From the NCBI RefSeq assembly GCF_016592155.1, contig NZ_AP024237.1, positions 3,100,001 through 3,164,000 of the forward strand: a stretch of 64,000 nt of DNA, read 5' to 3'. Origin of the DNA: Mycobacterium heckeshornense. Its GTDB lineage: Bacteria; Actinomycetota; Actinomycetes; Mycobacteriales; Mycobacteriaceae. This document shows, one piece after another, positions 1-8,917 of this stretch (position 1 is the first letter of the stretch; every line of letters starts with the position of its first letter). Under the pieces are notes generated by a model. That model saw only the letters and a list, made by a program, of their open reading frames with translations. It was not told where the DNA came from and did no database searches. The position numbers and the translations under genes are program-made.

Positions 1-319
1 CAGGGTCGACAGCGTCGATGCCCACCCGAAGGTCTTGCGGGAAGCGGCGACGCGACCTCAACGGCCAGCTCCGGGCCCGTCTTGTCGCAGCCGACGGCGA
101 GCTGCTGGGGCCAGAGGCGAGCAGCCGCAACCGCGTGCCGAAACCAGGGAATTCGGCTGGCACACCGGGAGAGTAACAGTGATGCCGAACATGGCGGGAG
201 CATGTTGAGGGAGCACGGAACCCGCCGAAGCTTGTAAGTCACCACTCTTGGGTAAGAGTCCTCCCCCTAGCCGCAGCGAACGGCGAATCCGTTAAGCACA
301 GACGCTCACTCTCCCGCGT
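1..319. other. Non-coding flank at the old end of the CRISPR array, rich in hairpins
   Basis: No convincing gene lies here. At least four short perfect inverted repeats occur in sequence: GCTGCT/AGCAGC (about 103-126), GCCGAA/TTCGGC (about 138-159), GGCGGG/CCCGCC (about 195-227) and ACTCTT/AAGAGT (244-259, 4-base loop). This density of hairpins without an ORF could mean a structured RNA, for example part of a group II intron, or the end of a mobile element running in from the left. I cannot assign a family. Confidence 0.35.
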
Positions 320-1661
320 GCCGCAATGGAGTCCAGGCGAAATCACCTGGGAGATGCGATAGACAAGGCGACAGGTTCAACGGCTGCTGCGGCCGCAATG
401 GAGCCCAGGCGAAATCACCTGGGAGATCCAACGCCGCAACCGCACGCATCTACACCATCGACGCCGCAATGGAGCCCAGGCGAAATCACCTGGGAGATTC
501 AGCGTCCGAAGCGGATGAACGCGCGCCTCAGGCGCGCCGCAATGGAGCCCAGGCGAAATCACCTGGGAGATGCGCGCTGGCATCACCGGGTCAGCGTGAT
601 CAACGCCGCCGCAATGGAGCCCAGGCGAAATCACCTGGGAGATGCGCGCTGGCATCACCGGGTCAGCGTGATCAACGCCGCCGCAATGGAGCCCAGGCGA
701 AATCACCTGGGAGATGCGCGTCGCGAATCGCCAAGTCGCACGGCATCGAGCCGCCGCAATGGAGCCCAGGCGAAATCACCTGGGAGATCTTGGGTTCATA
801 CATTTCGTCCACCTGCCGGATCTCGCCGCAATGGAGCCCAGGCGAAATCACCTGGGAGATCGGGATCGGTGGGCCAGCCGGTGATCCCGCCTTCATCGAG
901 CCGCAATGGAGCCCAGGCGAAATCACCTGGGAGATACCAGTTAGGTGGCGTGGGCCGGTGAAACACAACAGGCCGCAATGGAGCCCAGGCGAATCACCTG
1001 GGAGATCCGCCATCCTTACCGAACAACTCAGAGCCAACGCCGCCGCAATGGAGCCCAGGCGAAATCACCTGGGAGATGTTTGATGTCCTCGGACTGTTTG
1101 GCCGCTGTGCGGGCCGCAATGGAGCCCAGGCGAAATCACCTGGGAGATGTTCGCGGCAGCGCGGGCTTTGCCGCGGCGTAACAAGCCGCAATGGAGCCCA
1201 GGCGAAATCACCTGGGAGATCGGCGACGGCTACACCCTGGTGGAATGGGTTTAACAGGCCGCAATGGAGCCCAGGCGAAATCACCTGGGAGATGTTTCAG
1301 TGACGGCGTGAACCTGGCGCGCCGGTCCCGCCGCAATGGAGCCCAGGCGAAATCACCTGGGAGATGGGCGGTGGGGTCTGATCGCATGTGGGAGCGCAGT
1401 CGAGCCGCAATGGAGCCCAGGCGAAATCACCTGGGAGATCAATAAGTCCGCACGCCAGCTCGCTCTCGTTGGCAACGCCGCAATGGAGCCCAGGCGAAAT
1501 CACCTGGGAGATGTGCGTATCGGTTGGCGACTTCGATCAGCATGCCCCGGAGCCGCAATGGAGCCCAGGCGAAATCACCTGGGAGATGTGCGGGCGTCTG
1601 GGGATGGGTCGTGCCCGCCCCTATAGCCGCAATGGAGCCCAGGCGAAATCACCTGGGAGAT
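320..1661 (-). CRISPR. CRISPR array, distal (old) segment, 19 repeats
   Basis: Nineteen 36-base repeats begin at 320, 392, 463, 536, 608, 680, 753, 825, 900, 972, 1042, 1113, 1185, 1258, 1330, 1404, 1477, 1552 and 1626, with spacers of 35-39 bases. On the plus strand each repeat starts GCCGCAATGGAG and carries the partly palindromic core CCCAGGCGAAATCACCTGGG. The first repeat has a C-to-T change (GAGTCC) and the one at 972 has lost an A (35 bases). Decayed repeats usually mark the end far from the leader, so the array should be transcribed on the minus strand from the cas2 side. ORFs reading MEPRRNHLGD through the repeats are artefacts. Confidence 0.98.
572..679 (-). repeat. Duplicated spacer within the array
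   Basis: The 36-base spacer at 572-607 (begins GCGCGCTGGCATCACCGGGT) recurs unchanged at 644-679, separated by one intact repeat. This is a tandem duplication of a repeat-spacer unit, most simply by recombination or slippage between repeats rather than independent acquisition of the same spacer. Confidence 0.95.
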
Positions 1662-1720
1662 TGGCGAGTCCCCGATACTGAGTCCACCCGGTTCTAGAGT
1701 CGGGTTTTGTTGTTCTGGAT

Positions 1721-2558
1721 TCAGTTGATTTCGCAGGCCACAGGGGTGTGGGTGTGGCTGCATCGGGCAGCGTACTCGGCCGGGGTGAGGTAGCCCAGCG
1801 CGGAGTGACGATGCCGGTGATTATGTTCGTGCTTGAAGTCACCGATGACTACTCGGGCCTCCAGCAGGTTGGTCCAGTGGTTGCGGTTGAGGCACTCCTT
1901 CCTGAGCCTGCTGTTGAACGATTCGATGTAGGCGTTGTCCCACGGCGCTCCGGGTGGAATGTAGGACAATCCGACTGTGCCGTCACAAAACTGTTGCAAC
2001 GCTTGCGAAATCATCTCCGGGCCGTTGTCCATGCGCAGCACCAGCGGCGGTCCACCGGCGGAGGCGAACACCCGCTCGAGTTCATCGACGAGACGCTCGC
2101 CGGTAATCGAGCGCTCCACGATGTTCAGCAGCGATTCGCGAGTGTGCTCGTCGACCATCGACGCGATCTTGACAGCCTTGCCGTCGATGGTGGAGTCGAA
2201 CTGAAAATCGATCGCCCACACCACCTTGGGTGCGTCCGCGACGACCTGCGGCGCCGACGACACCCCGCGCGCTTACGCGGCGAATACGCCCGCCGCTGCA
2301 GTCCTTCCTCACGCCACAGCCGGTGGACCTTCTTTTGTTGACCTCACGGCCCTCATCGTGGCGCAACGCCGCCCAGGCGCGCCGAAACCCATGGCAGGGA
2401 TGTTTGGTGGCATACGCGCGCAGCCAGACCCGCAGATCGGCATCCGGGTCGGCCGGGGTCGCCGCGACCGGAGTGCGCCGGTAGGTAGAACGAGCCAGCC
2501 CAACCGCCTTGCACGCCAACCGCTCCGACATGCTCAACACCTCTTTGAGCATGTCCAC
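1721..2558 (-). pseudogene. IS3-family transposase OrfB, frameshifted
   Basis: This encodes the DDE integrase half of an IS3 transposase. The N-terminal half (MDMLKEVLSMSERLACKAVG to HDEGREVNK) is in one frame. The catalytic half (residues after SSAPQVVADAPKVVWAID) is in another, with the linking stretch VHRLWREEGLQRR readable only in the third. Two indels near 2260-2330 therefore break the reading frame. The catalytic residues are still recognisable: D in VWAIDFQFD, D in LRMDNGPE and E in YIESFNSRLRKE. OrfB would normally be made as a frameshift product with OrfA, but the second break is not explained by programmed frameshifting, so the element is probably unable to move by itself. Confidence 0.85.
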
Positions 2559-2581
2559 GGCGCGACGCTTGGCGGCCGGGC

Positions 2582-2863
2582 TCAGAATTTTCCCTTCGCA
2601 ACCTCCCGCAACGCATCCTTCTCCAACTCCGCCTCGGCCAAAAGCCGCTTCAACCGCGCGTTCTGCTCCCGCAACTCCTTGAGCTGCCTGGCGGCATCGA
2701 TATCCATCCCGCCATAGGTGCGGCGCCAGTTGTACAGCGTCGCCGCCGACACCTCCAGCTCGGCGGCGATCTCCTCACCGGTCTTGCCCGCCGCGGCCAG
2801 CTCGTCCGCGCGGCGCAGCTTGCGCACGATGTCCTCCGCGGAATGCCGCTTCCGACCACCCAT
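2582..2863 (-). CDS. IS3-family transposase OrfA
   Basis: A 93-residue helix-turn-helix protein starting MGGRKRHSAEDIVRK, followed by GEEIAAELEVSAATLYNWRR (recognition region), and then a leucine-zipper-like segment (LKELREQNARLKRLLAEAEL) ending KDALREVAKGKF. This is the DNA-binding and oligomerisation half of IS3 transposases, most like the IS407 group. In-frame starts exist upstream to 2902; I chose the ATG at 2863, which fits family N-termini. Its 3' end lies just before the OrfB frame, as expected for translational coupling or -1 frameshifting. It appears intact, so it could act as an inhibitor of related elements. Confidence 0.85.
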   Translation of the reverse strand: MGGRKRHSAEDIVRKLRRADELAAAGKTGEEIAAELEVSAATLYNWRRTYGGMDIDAARQLKELREQNARLKRLLAEAELEKDALREVAKGKF

Positions 2864-2927
2864 GTGTTTCATCATCCCTTCCAGCCCCATCCACGGGGCC
2901 ACAGGACTCTAAAACAAGGCGGACTCA

Positions 2928-2985
2928 TTCACCGGGAACACCCTAAGATGATCAACGCAAAATCGAGGAACTTGAGAGCCAGATC
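2928..2985. other. Orphan sequence between the IS3 element and the next repeat
   Basis: Fifty-eight bases separate the right IS end from the next repeat, whereas intact spacers are 35-39 bases. The last ~36 bases could be a spacer, but the preceding ~20 bases are not a recognisable repeat. This is a scar of rearrangement at the insertion. Confidence 0.6.
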
Positions 2986-5647
2986 GCCGCAATGGAGCCC
3001 AGGCGAAATCACCTGGGAGATATCGCGTTGCCGAAACTTTCGGCACCGCCGCTGCTGCCGCAATGGAGCCCAGGCGAAATCACCTGGGAGATGGGCTCTG
3101 GACTCGGTGACCTCAACGGCGATATTGAGCCGCAATGGAGCCCAGGCGAAATCACCTGGGAGATCGGTCGAAGAAGTCGACACCGCCGGCGATGTGGTGA
3201 CGGCCGCAATGGAGCCCAGGCGAAATCACCTGGGAGATATCTTGGTCGCTGGGGATGAAGAATCATGTGGATGGGCCGCAATGGAGCCCAGGCGAAATCA
3301 CCTGGGAGATCCTCACGGGATTTTGACTCTTAACTGTAGGAGCAATGCCGCAATGGAGCCCAGGCGAAATCACCTGGGAGATGGCCATCAGCCGGAATCG
3401 AACTGTACAGCGTACCGCTGCCGCAATGGAGCCCAGGCGAAATCACCTGGGAGATTCGATTGTGGTGCCGGAAATCTGTGTGACGGAACCGGCCGCAATG
3501 GAGCCCAGGCGAAATCACCTGGGAGATGAGGTACGCCAGACACGGACCCGCGCCATTACCTCGAGCCGCAATGGAGCCCAGGCGAAATCACCTGGGAGAT
3601 AGGAGCCTAGAATGCCCGCGTACAAGCTGGTGGTGGTGCCGCAATGGAGCCCAGGCGAAATCACCTGGGAGATCTGATCCTGACAGTGCCCGCATCGGAG
3701 ATTACTCGGGCCGCAATGGAGCCCAGGCGAAATCACCTGGGAGATTCGGCCCCTCAGTGTGGTGTGTCAGCGCACTCATCTGGCTGCCGCAATGGAGCCC
3801 AGGCGAAATCACCTGGGAGATGGCCGGATCCCGCTCCGGCCCGGGGATGGTGTTGAGGCCGCAATGGAGCCCAGGCGAAATCACCTGGGAGATCCGCGTC
3901 AACGAGCAATGGCGCATCTGTTTCGTGTGGCCGCAATGGAGCCCAGGCGAAATCACCTGGGAGATCGGCACAGAAAAAAGCCTCGGCGGTGTACCAGTCG
4001 TGCCGCAATGGAGCCCAGGCGAAATCACCTGGGAGATGGCGACACCATCAGTATGGCATGCCGTGCACTATCACAGCCGCAATGGAGCCCAGGCGAAATC
4101 ACCTGGGAGATCTGGTTGATGGCGGTATCGAGAGCTTCCAGGCCACGTTCGCCGCAATGGAGCCCAGGCGAAATCACCTGGGAGATGCGCGCTGCGCATC
4201 CAGTCGGGGCTGTGGGAGTTCGTGCCGCAATGGAGCCCAGGCGAAATCACCTGGGAGATCGGCACCGGTGTCGGTTGCCGACCCGGCCGGCGGCGGGGCC
4301 GCAATGGAGCCCAGGCGAAATCACCTGGGAGATTTGAGAGGCTTGCCAGGGCCGGCGTCGACGGTCTCGCCGCAATGGAGCCCAGGCGAAATCACCTGGG
4401 AGATGTTCTGCGCTGGGCGATCACTCAGTTGCAACGGACGTGCCGCAATGGAGCCCAGGCGAAATCACCTGGGAGATCTGCTGCGCCGTCACGTCTATGA
4501 GTTCGGCTTTGAGACGCCGCAATGGAGCCCAGGCGAAATCACCTGGGAGATGCCCACGACCCGAGGTTGACAGCGGGAGTCTCATCTATGCCGCAATGGA
4601 GCCCAGGCGAAATCACCTGGGAGATGCTCGTGCATTCGGGGCTGTACTCGGTGCAGTTGCAGGCCGCAATGGAGCCCAGGCGAAATCACCTGGGAGATCC
4701 CGCCAAGAAGTCGCGGACGCACGCGCCGACCTCGCCGCAATGGAGCCCAGGCGAAATCACCTGGGAGATCTGATCGTCGGCCCAGCGCACAGCCCGCTCA
4801 AAATTGCCGCAATGGAGCCCAGGCGAAATCACCTGGGAGATCCGGTTGGTGACCCGAAGTCGCGGGAGGTCCTAGACCGGCCGCAATGGAGCCCAGGCGA
4901 AATCACCTGGGAGATACCGAAAATTGGTGCGGCGCCGTTTGTTTTGCGTGGCGCCGCAATGGAGCCCAGGCGAAATCACCTGGGAGATCGCGTCGGTCAG
5001 CGTGCCGTCCGTGGGGATCCGGAGCGTGCCGCAATGGAGCCCAGGCGAAATCACCTGGGAGATCTGCGTCTGGATCGCGGCCTGCACTTGCTCCAAGGTG
5101 GCCGCAATGGAGCCCAGGCGAAATCACCTGGGAGATATCAACAAATCGGCTTCTGACTGTACCCGAGGTAGCTGCCGCAATGGAGCCCAGGCGAAATCAC
5201 CTGGGAGATGAATTCGTGTGCGTGGTAGAGCACGTCGGTGTAGCAGCCGCAATGGAGCCCAGGCGAAATCACCTGGGAGATACGCGTCATCGTTCAAGCG
5301 GGCCGCCGACCAGATCGAGCCGCAATGGAGCCCAGGCGAAATCACCTGGGAGATGAAAACGCCGACGACCGCCTGCACCACCCTGGCTAGGCCGCAATGG
5401 AGCCCAGGCGAAATCACCTGGGAGATCCAGTTGCTCCGGCACGCTGACCAAATTCGCGGGATTGGCCGCAATGGAGCCCAGGCGAAATCACCTGGGAGAT
5501 GCACGGCATCAACGAAGATGTTTTGCTCAGGAAAATCGCCGCAATGGAGCCCAGGCGAAATCACCTGGGAGATCGGTACCGAAAGAGCAGACGCAGCGGC
5601 AGAGCATCGCTGCCGCAATGGAGCCCAGGCGAAATCACCTGGGAGAT
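2986..5647 (-). CRISPR. CRISPR array, leader-proximal segment, 37 repeats
   Basis: Thirty-seven 36-base repeats, the first at 2986-3021 and the last at 5612-5647, period about 73 bases, identical to the consensus of the distal segment. With that segment there are 56 repeats and at least 54 whole spacers. Read on the minus strand, each repeat contains CCCAGGTGATTTCGCCTGGG, which can fold into a stem of about 6-8 bp, as expected for processing by a Cas6-type nuclease (here probably the Cas6 part of Csb2). Near-perfect repeat identity at this end means acquisition was active until fairly recently. Spacer sources cannot be named without a search. Confidence 0.98.
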
Positions 5648-5821
5648 AGCAGGAGAGATTTATGGCCTTTGACCTGCAGCGCTCCGAAAGTTTGCGAGCG
5701 CTGCCATAGCTGCGCGCAGAGGTTTCAGATATTGAGTTATCAAACAGCCACAATACCATATCTGACCTCGGCGCGAGTCCTGATAGGGCAGTACCTAGCT
5801 ATTTCAGCGCTCGCAGGATTC
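5648..5821 (-). promoter_or_regulatory. Probable CRISPR leader between array and cas2
   Basis: This 174-base gap separates the unmutated end of the array from cas2 and is clearly more AT-rich than the surrounding chromosome. It holds a perfect 9-bp inverted repeat GCAGCGCTC (5676-5684)/GAGCGCTGC (5696-5704) with an 11-base loop, about 30 bases from the first repeat, and part of that arm (CAGCGCTC) recurs at 5805-5812. Repeated motifs near the leader end are typical of integration anchoring sites. Its position and the polarity of repeat decay support its role; no promoter element is certain. Confidence 0.6.
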
Positions 5822-6121
5822 CTATATGATTGTCGGGCCTCGCGTCGGCAGCTCGGCCCGTCCGCTAGCTCCTATAAACTCGAAGCATTCAGTTCCCCGA
5901 GAACTCGGATCACCGAGGTTTACAAAGACCAAGGAGTCCACAGCGTGGTTCACTGCCTTCCCCAGTTCAAGGCACATAGAATATTTCTCGCCTTCATCAA
6001 GATCACAAATAAATACAGAGTATTGGAGCGCGTATCCGTATTTCTTGGCAATCGAATGGACTTCACGCAGGCGGCGGTCGTCGCGGATGTCATAAGCTAC
6101 GAGGTAGCGGATTCGCTTCAT
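5822..6121 (-). CDS. cas2: CRISPR adaptation protein Cas2
   Basis: A 99-residue protein with the Cas2 opening MKRIRYLVAYDIRDDRRLRE: a first ferredoxin-like strand ending in the conserved Asp, then YALQYSVFICDLDEGE, matching the family's YGxxxQxSVFxC pattern. Cas2 dimers bridge two Cas1 dimers to form the spacer integrase. It begins three bases after the cas1 stop and is the last gene of the operon, next to the leader. Base composition is visibly more AT-rich than the chromosomal genes to the right. The C-terminal tail after VFVNLGD is less conserved. Confidence 0.95.
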   Translation of the reverse strand: MKRIRYLVAYDIRDDRRLREVHSIAKKYGYALQYSVFICDLDEGEKYSMCLELGKAVNHAVDSLVFVNLGDPSSRGTECFEFIGASGRAELPTRGPTII

Positions 6122-6124
6122 CGG

Positions 6125-7366
6125 TTACCTGGTGATGATAGGCGTATACTCCGGCACCTCGCCGGTTAAATATGCTGCAAGTATGCGGGCCTGGACCTCA
6201 AATAGCCTACGGTACGAGATCTTGTAGCCAAACCACGGATGCGTGATTGTAATATCTAGTCGCCGTTCATACGCAGCTAGGACCGCGCGACGTCCTTCGC
6301 TGGACAGAGCCACGCTCCCGGCACGAACGACGAAATCACGTGACCCGACCTCACCATTGTTCAGCACTTGCAGAACTACGGAATCACCAACTAAGGGGCG
6401 GAATTCTTCGGCAAGGTCAAGGGCAAGTGCGGGACGTCCAAATCTGGGACGGTGGAATAGCCCGATGTACGGGTCAAAGCCGACCGCTAACGTTGTCGCG
6501 GTGAGATCCTTAACTAGCAGGCCGTATACGTACGAGAGCAGAGCGTTGACTGCGTCACGGGGTGGCCGACGGTTACGTCCCTCGAAGGTGAAGGGTGAGC
6601 CAGGAAGTCTCAGATCAGGTCGTAGCATCGCTCCAAACGCACCGAAGTAATCTCTCGCCGCTGCCCCTTCTAGACCCAGCAACTCCTGCAACGAGTCTGA
6701 CCGGCCCGCCAATAGCTGCAGCTCTTTGAGACGGTCAACGATTTGGCGCACGTCCTCACGGGAATTACGCCGCAGCAGTGTTCGGCTGTTGGTGATCTTT
6801 CCAGCAACAAATCGCCGTGCCACTTCCAGGCCACCGCGCGAACCGACAATGACTTGGCGGCGTCGTAGGTCCACATTCTTTGATGGAAGCCCCTCGGCGA
6901 TACCAGCCAACCAACCACCGAACGTAAAGAAGCAGACCGGAATGTCGTTGGCGAAAAAAGCCCGGAAGGCTTGGGTCGACACCTGGACGTTGCCTATCAG
7001 GCACAGCTGCGAGACGTCGATCAAGCGTACCGACGCCAAGTCTAAGCCGTCTTTACGAACTTCGACTCGACCGCGGCGGACCGAAACATAGGCTCCCTGT
7101 TCTGTGACGTAGAGCGGGCGTGCCGCACGATCACTTGGGATTAGGCGTCGGCGAGGCCGCTCGGTGCGGTCGGCCAAGGTATTGATCTCGTCGGGAAGAC
7201 AGATGCCGACAAGCGAACAACGCGGACACTTAGCCTGAATCCGTGGAAGGTCGGTCTTTGGTGATCGGCGTGTGAACAGTGAAAACGCCTTCCGAGCTGG
7301 GACAATAACGATTGTCGAAGTCGAAACAGTCCCTGCTCGGGAAGGCATTTCCAGTGCAATCAGCAT
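6125..7366 (-). CDS. cas1: Cas1 half of an IS-split Cas4-Cas1 fusion
   Basis: Spacer integrase subunit. In this 413-residue frame, residues 1-45 are translated from the end of the IS1380 element and native sequence resumes at K46. Residues 47-56 (CPRCSLVGIC) are the last three cysteines of a Cas4 iron-sulfur cluster, followed by LPDE and a full Cas1 domain with catalytic E233 (LEGAAARDYF), H305 (GLFHRPRFG) and D317/E320 (LDLAEEFRP). Type I-G systems typically carry a Cas4-Cas1 fusion, and the lost N-terminal part is found intact at 8923-9487. Translation may start at 7366 inside the IS or at an internal codon after the Cas4 remnant. No good ribosome site is seen, so expression is uncertain. 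Confidence 0.93.
   Translation of the reverse strand: MLIALEMPSRAGTVSTSTIVIVPARKAFSLFTRRSPKTDLPRIQAKCPRCSLVGICLPDEINTLADRTERPRRRLIPSDRAARPLYVTEQGAYVSVRRGRVEVRKDGLDLASVRLIDVSQLCLIGNVQVSTQAFRAFFANDIPVCFFTFGGWLAGIAEGLPSKNVDLRRRQVIVGSRGGLEVARRFVAGKITNSRTLLRRNSREDVRQIVDRLKELQLLAGRSDSLQELLGLEGAAARDYFGAFGAMLRPDLRLPGSPFTFEGRNRRPPRDAVNALLSYVYGLLVKDLTATTLAVGFDPYIGLFHRPRFGRPALALDLAEEFRPLVGDSVVLQVLNNGEVGSRDFVVRAGSVALSSEGRRAVLAAYERRLDITITHPWFGYKISYRRLFEVQARILAAYLTGEVPEYTPIITR
7229..7233. repeat. Target duplication CTTAG, left of the IS1380-family element
   Basis: CTTAG directly precedes the left IS end (CCTGAATCCGTGGA, from 7234) and matches the five bases that follow the right end. It belongs to the Lys-coding AAG of the split cas4-cas1 gene. 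Confidence 0.93.
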
Positions 7367-8917
7367 ACACGTTTAGCACCGAGTCCGCCGTGTTCGACGA
7401 GCAGAATTTGGTGTCGGCGGCGGGTTTGGTGCCGGTGCTGGAATTGGCTGAGCAGAGCGGTCTTTCGCGGTTGATCGGCGAGCACATCGATCTGCCCAGC
7501 ACCCGGGTGGCCTCGGGCGCGGTCAATGCGGCCGGCAAGCTGACCACGATCATCGCGGGCATGATGTGCGGGGCGGACAGCATCGACGATGTGAATGTGC
7601 TGCGCGCCGGCGGCACGCCGCGGGTCTTCGATGAGGTGTATGCGCCCTCGACGCTGGGGATCTTCCTGCGCGAGTTCAGCTTCGGGCATTCCAACCAGCT
7701 CGCCGCGGTGGCCCGCGAGCATCTGGTGGCACTCGCGGCGCACACCCCGCTTTTGCCCGGCATCGAGCAGCGCGCGTTTTTAGACATCGACTCGCTGCTG
7801 CGCCCGGTCTACGGACACCACAAGCAGGGCGCCTCGTTCGGGCACGCCAAGATCGCCAGCCGCGCGCTGCTGCGATTGGGCCTTTCACCGCAGATCACCA
7901 CGCTGTCGACCGCGCAGGCGCCGCCGGTGATTGCCGAGGCGCGGCTACGCAGCGGGCGGGCCGGCTCCGGGCGTGCGGCGGCCCGCCAAGTCAAGCAGGC
8001 CATCACCACCGCCCGCCGGTGCGGCGCGGGCACCATCATGCTGCGCGGCGACTCGGCGTTCGGCACCAAGAAGGTGATGGCCACCTGCGTTGCCGAAGGT
8101 ATCGAATTCTCCGTGTCGGTGGCCCGAAACAAGCGCATCAGCACCGCCATCGCCGGCATCGGCGAGCACGCCTACACCCCGGTGCACTACCCGGGCGCGG
8201 TGGCTGACCCCGACACCGGCGCGCTGATCTCTGATGCCCAGGTCGCCGAAACGCCCTACACGCTGCGCCTGGGCGGCGGGCGCACGCTCACCGTCCGGCT
8301 GATCGTGCGCCGTGTCAAAGATGCCCGCTACCCCGACGCGCTGTTTGCGGTGTGGCGCTATCACCCATTTGTGACCAACTCCGATTTGCCCACCGCCCAG
8401 GCCGACATCACCCACCGCCGCCATGCCATCATCGAGACCACCTTCGCCGACCTCATCGACGGCCCATTGGCTCATATCCCCTCTGGGCTGTTTGCAGCCA
8501 ATTGCGCCTGGCTGGCCTGCACGGTGATCGCGCACAACCTGCTACGCGCCACCGGCACCCTCGCCAGCGGTGAGCACGTCGTCGCGCGCGGTGCGACCCT
8601 GCGCCGCGACCTGGTCAACATCCCAGCCCGCTTCGCCGCGCCCGCCCGTAAGCCGATGTTGCACCTGCCCGCGCACTGGCCATGGCAGATCGGGTGGAAA
8701 ACCCTGTGGAACAACATCATCGGTCACAGTCCGGCGATCCCACGAGCAGGGTGAACGCCACCTCCCGTGCCCAACTGCCATCCCAGGCCCGACCCCGAAG
8801 ACACAGGAAAGCTGGTGCAGGCCAGCGGCTCAATTATGCCCACCCCATTCCCAACCGCCCCAATCGTGCAGAAACCAGCCCCGCGACGACACCAAATCAC
8901 TCATCCACGGATTCAGG
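7234..8917 (+). mobile_element. Intact IS1380-family insertion sequence, 1684 bp
   Basis: The termini are inverted repeats: plus strand from 7234 CCTGAATCCGTGGAAGG, and minus strand from 8917 CCTGAATCCGTGGATGA, sharing the first 14 bases. Direct repeats CTTAG flank both ends, which agrees with the 4-5 bp duplications of the IS1380 family. One full-length transposase is carried on the plus strand, opposite to the cas operon. A short palindrome GACAAT/ATTGTC (7301-7316) overlaps the transposase start and may be a control site. The clean target duplication indicates a simple and probably recent insertion. Confidence 0.95.
7312..8754 (+). CDS. IS1380-family transposase
   Basis: A 480-residue DDE transposase of ordinary length for IS1380 elements, apparently intact. 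The catalytic acidic residues can be placed at FLDIDSLLRPVYG (about residue 158), MLRGDSAFG (about residue 245) and, in the C-terminal half, the E of ETTFADLIDGPLAHIPSG. The frame opens with TTG at 7312; a GTG a dozen codons later (start of VQSAYTF) is an alternative. It lies antisense to the cas4-cas1 gene that it interrupts. GC content matches the mycobacterial chromosome better than it matches cas1-cas2. Confidence 0.95.
   Translation: MSKSKQSLLGKAFPVQSAYTFSTESAVFDEQNLVSAAGLVPVLELAEQSGLSRLIGEHIDLPSTRVASGAVNAAGKLTTIIAGMMCGADSIDDVNVLRAGGTPRVFDEVYAPSTLGIFLREFSFGHSNQLAAVAREHLVALAAHTPLLPGIEQRAFLDIDSLLRPVYGHHKQGASFGHAKIASRALLRLGLSPQITTLSTAQAPPVIAEARLRSGRAGSGRAAARQVKQAITTARRCGAGTIMLRGDSAFGTKKVMATCVAEGIEFSVSVARNKRISTAIAGIGEHAYTPVHYPGAVADPDTGALISDAQVAETPYTLRLGGGRTLTVRLIVRRVKDARYPDALFAVWRYHPFVTNSDLPTAQADITHRRHAIIETTFADLIDGPLAHIPSGLFAANCAWLACTVIAHNLLRATGTLASGEHVVARGATLRRDLVNIPARFAAPARKPMLHLPAHWPWQIGWKTLWNNIIGHSPAIPRAG

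Larger units (their letters stand above)
1679..2927 (-). mobile_element. IS3-family (IS407-group-like) insertion sequence inside the CRISPR array
   Basis: The ends form imperfect inverted repeats beginning TGAGTCC: plus-strand left end TGAGTCCACCCGGTTCTAGA from 1679, and right end, read inward from 2927, TGAGTCCGCCTTGTTTTAGA. Between them lie orfA and a broken orfB on the minus strand, the usual IS3 layout. The flanks are ...CCCGATAC on the left and TTCACCGG... on the right, so no 3-4 bp target duplication is visible. The 17 bases left of the element and the 58 bases right of it do not add up to one spacer, which suggests a deletion or recombination after insertion. Confidence 0.9.

Noticed and set aside
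3311-3419. Two neighbouring spacers looking like tRNA pieces (GGATTTTGACTC and, on the minus strand, GTTCGATTCCGG)
   Set aside because: Neither folds: the T-arm-like stem fails to pair at three of five positions. They may come from phage tRNA genes, but not provably.
326-5649. Dozens of ORFs rich in MEPRRNHLGD, NGAQAKSPGR or SPGEITWEI on both strands
   Set aside because: They read through CRISPR repeats in all frames; the repeated peptide is the translated repeat and the variable residues are spacers.
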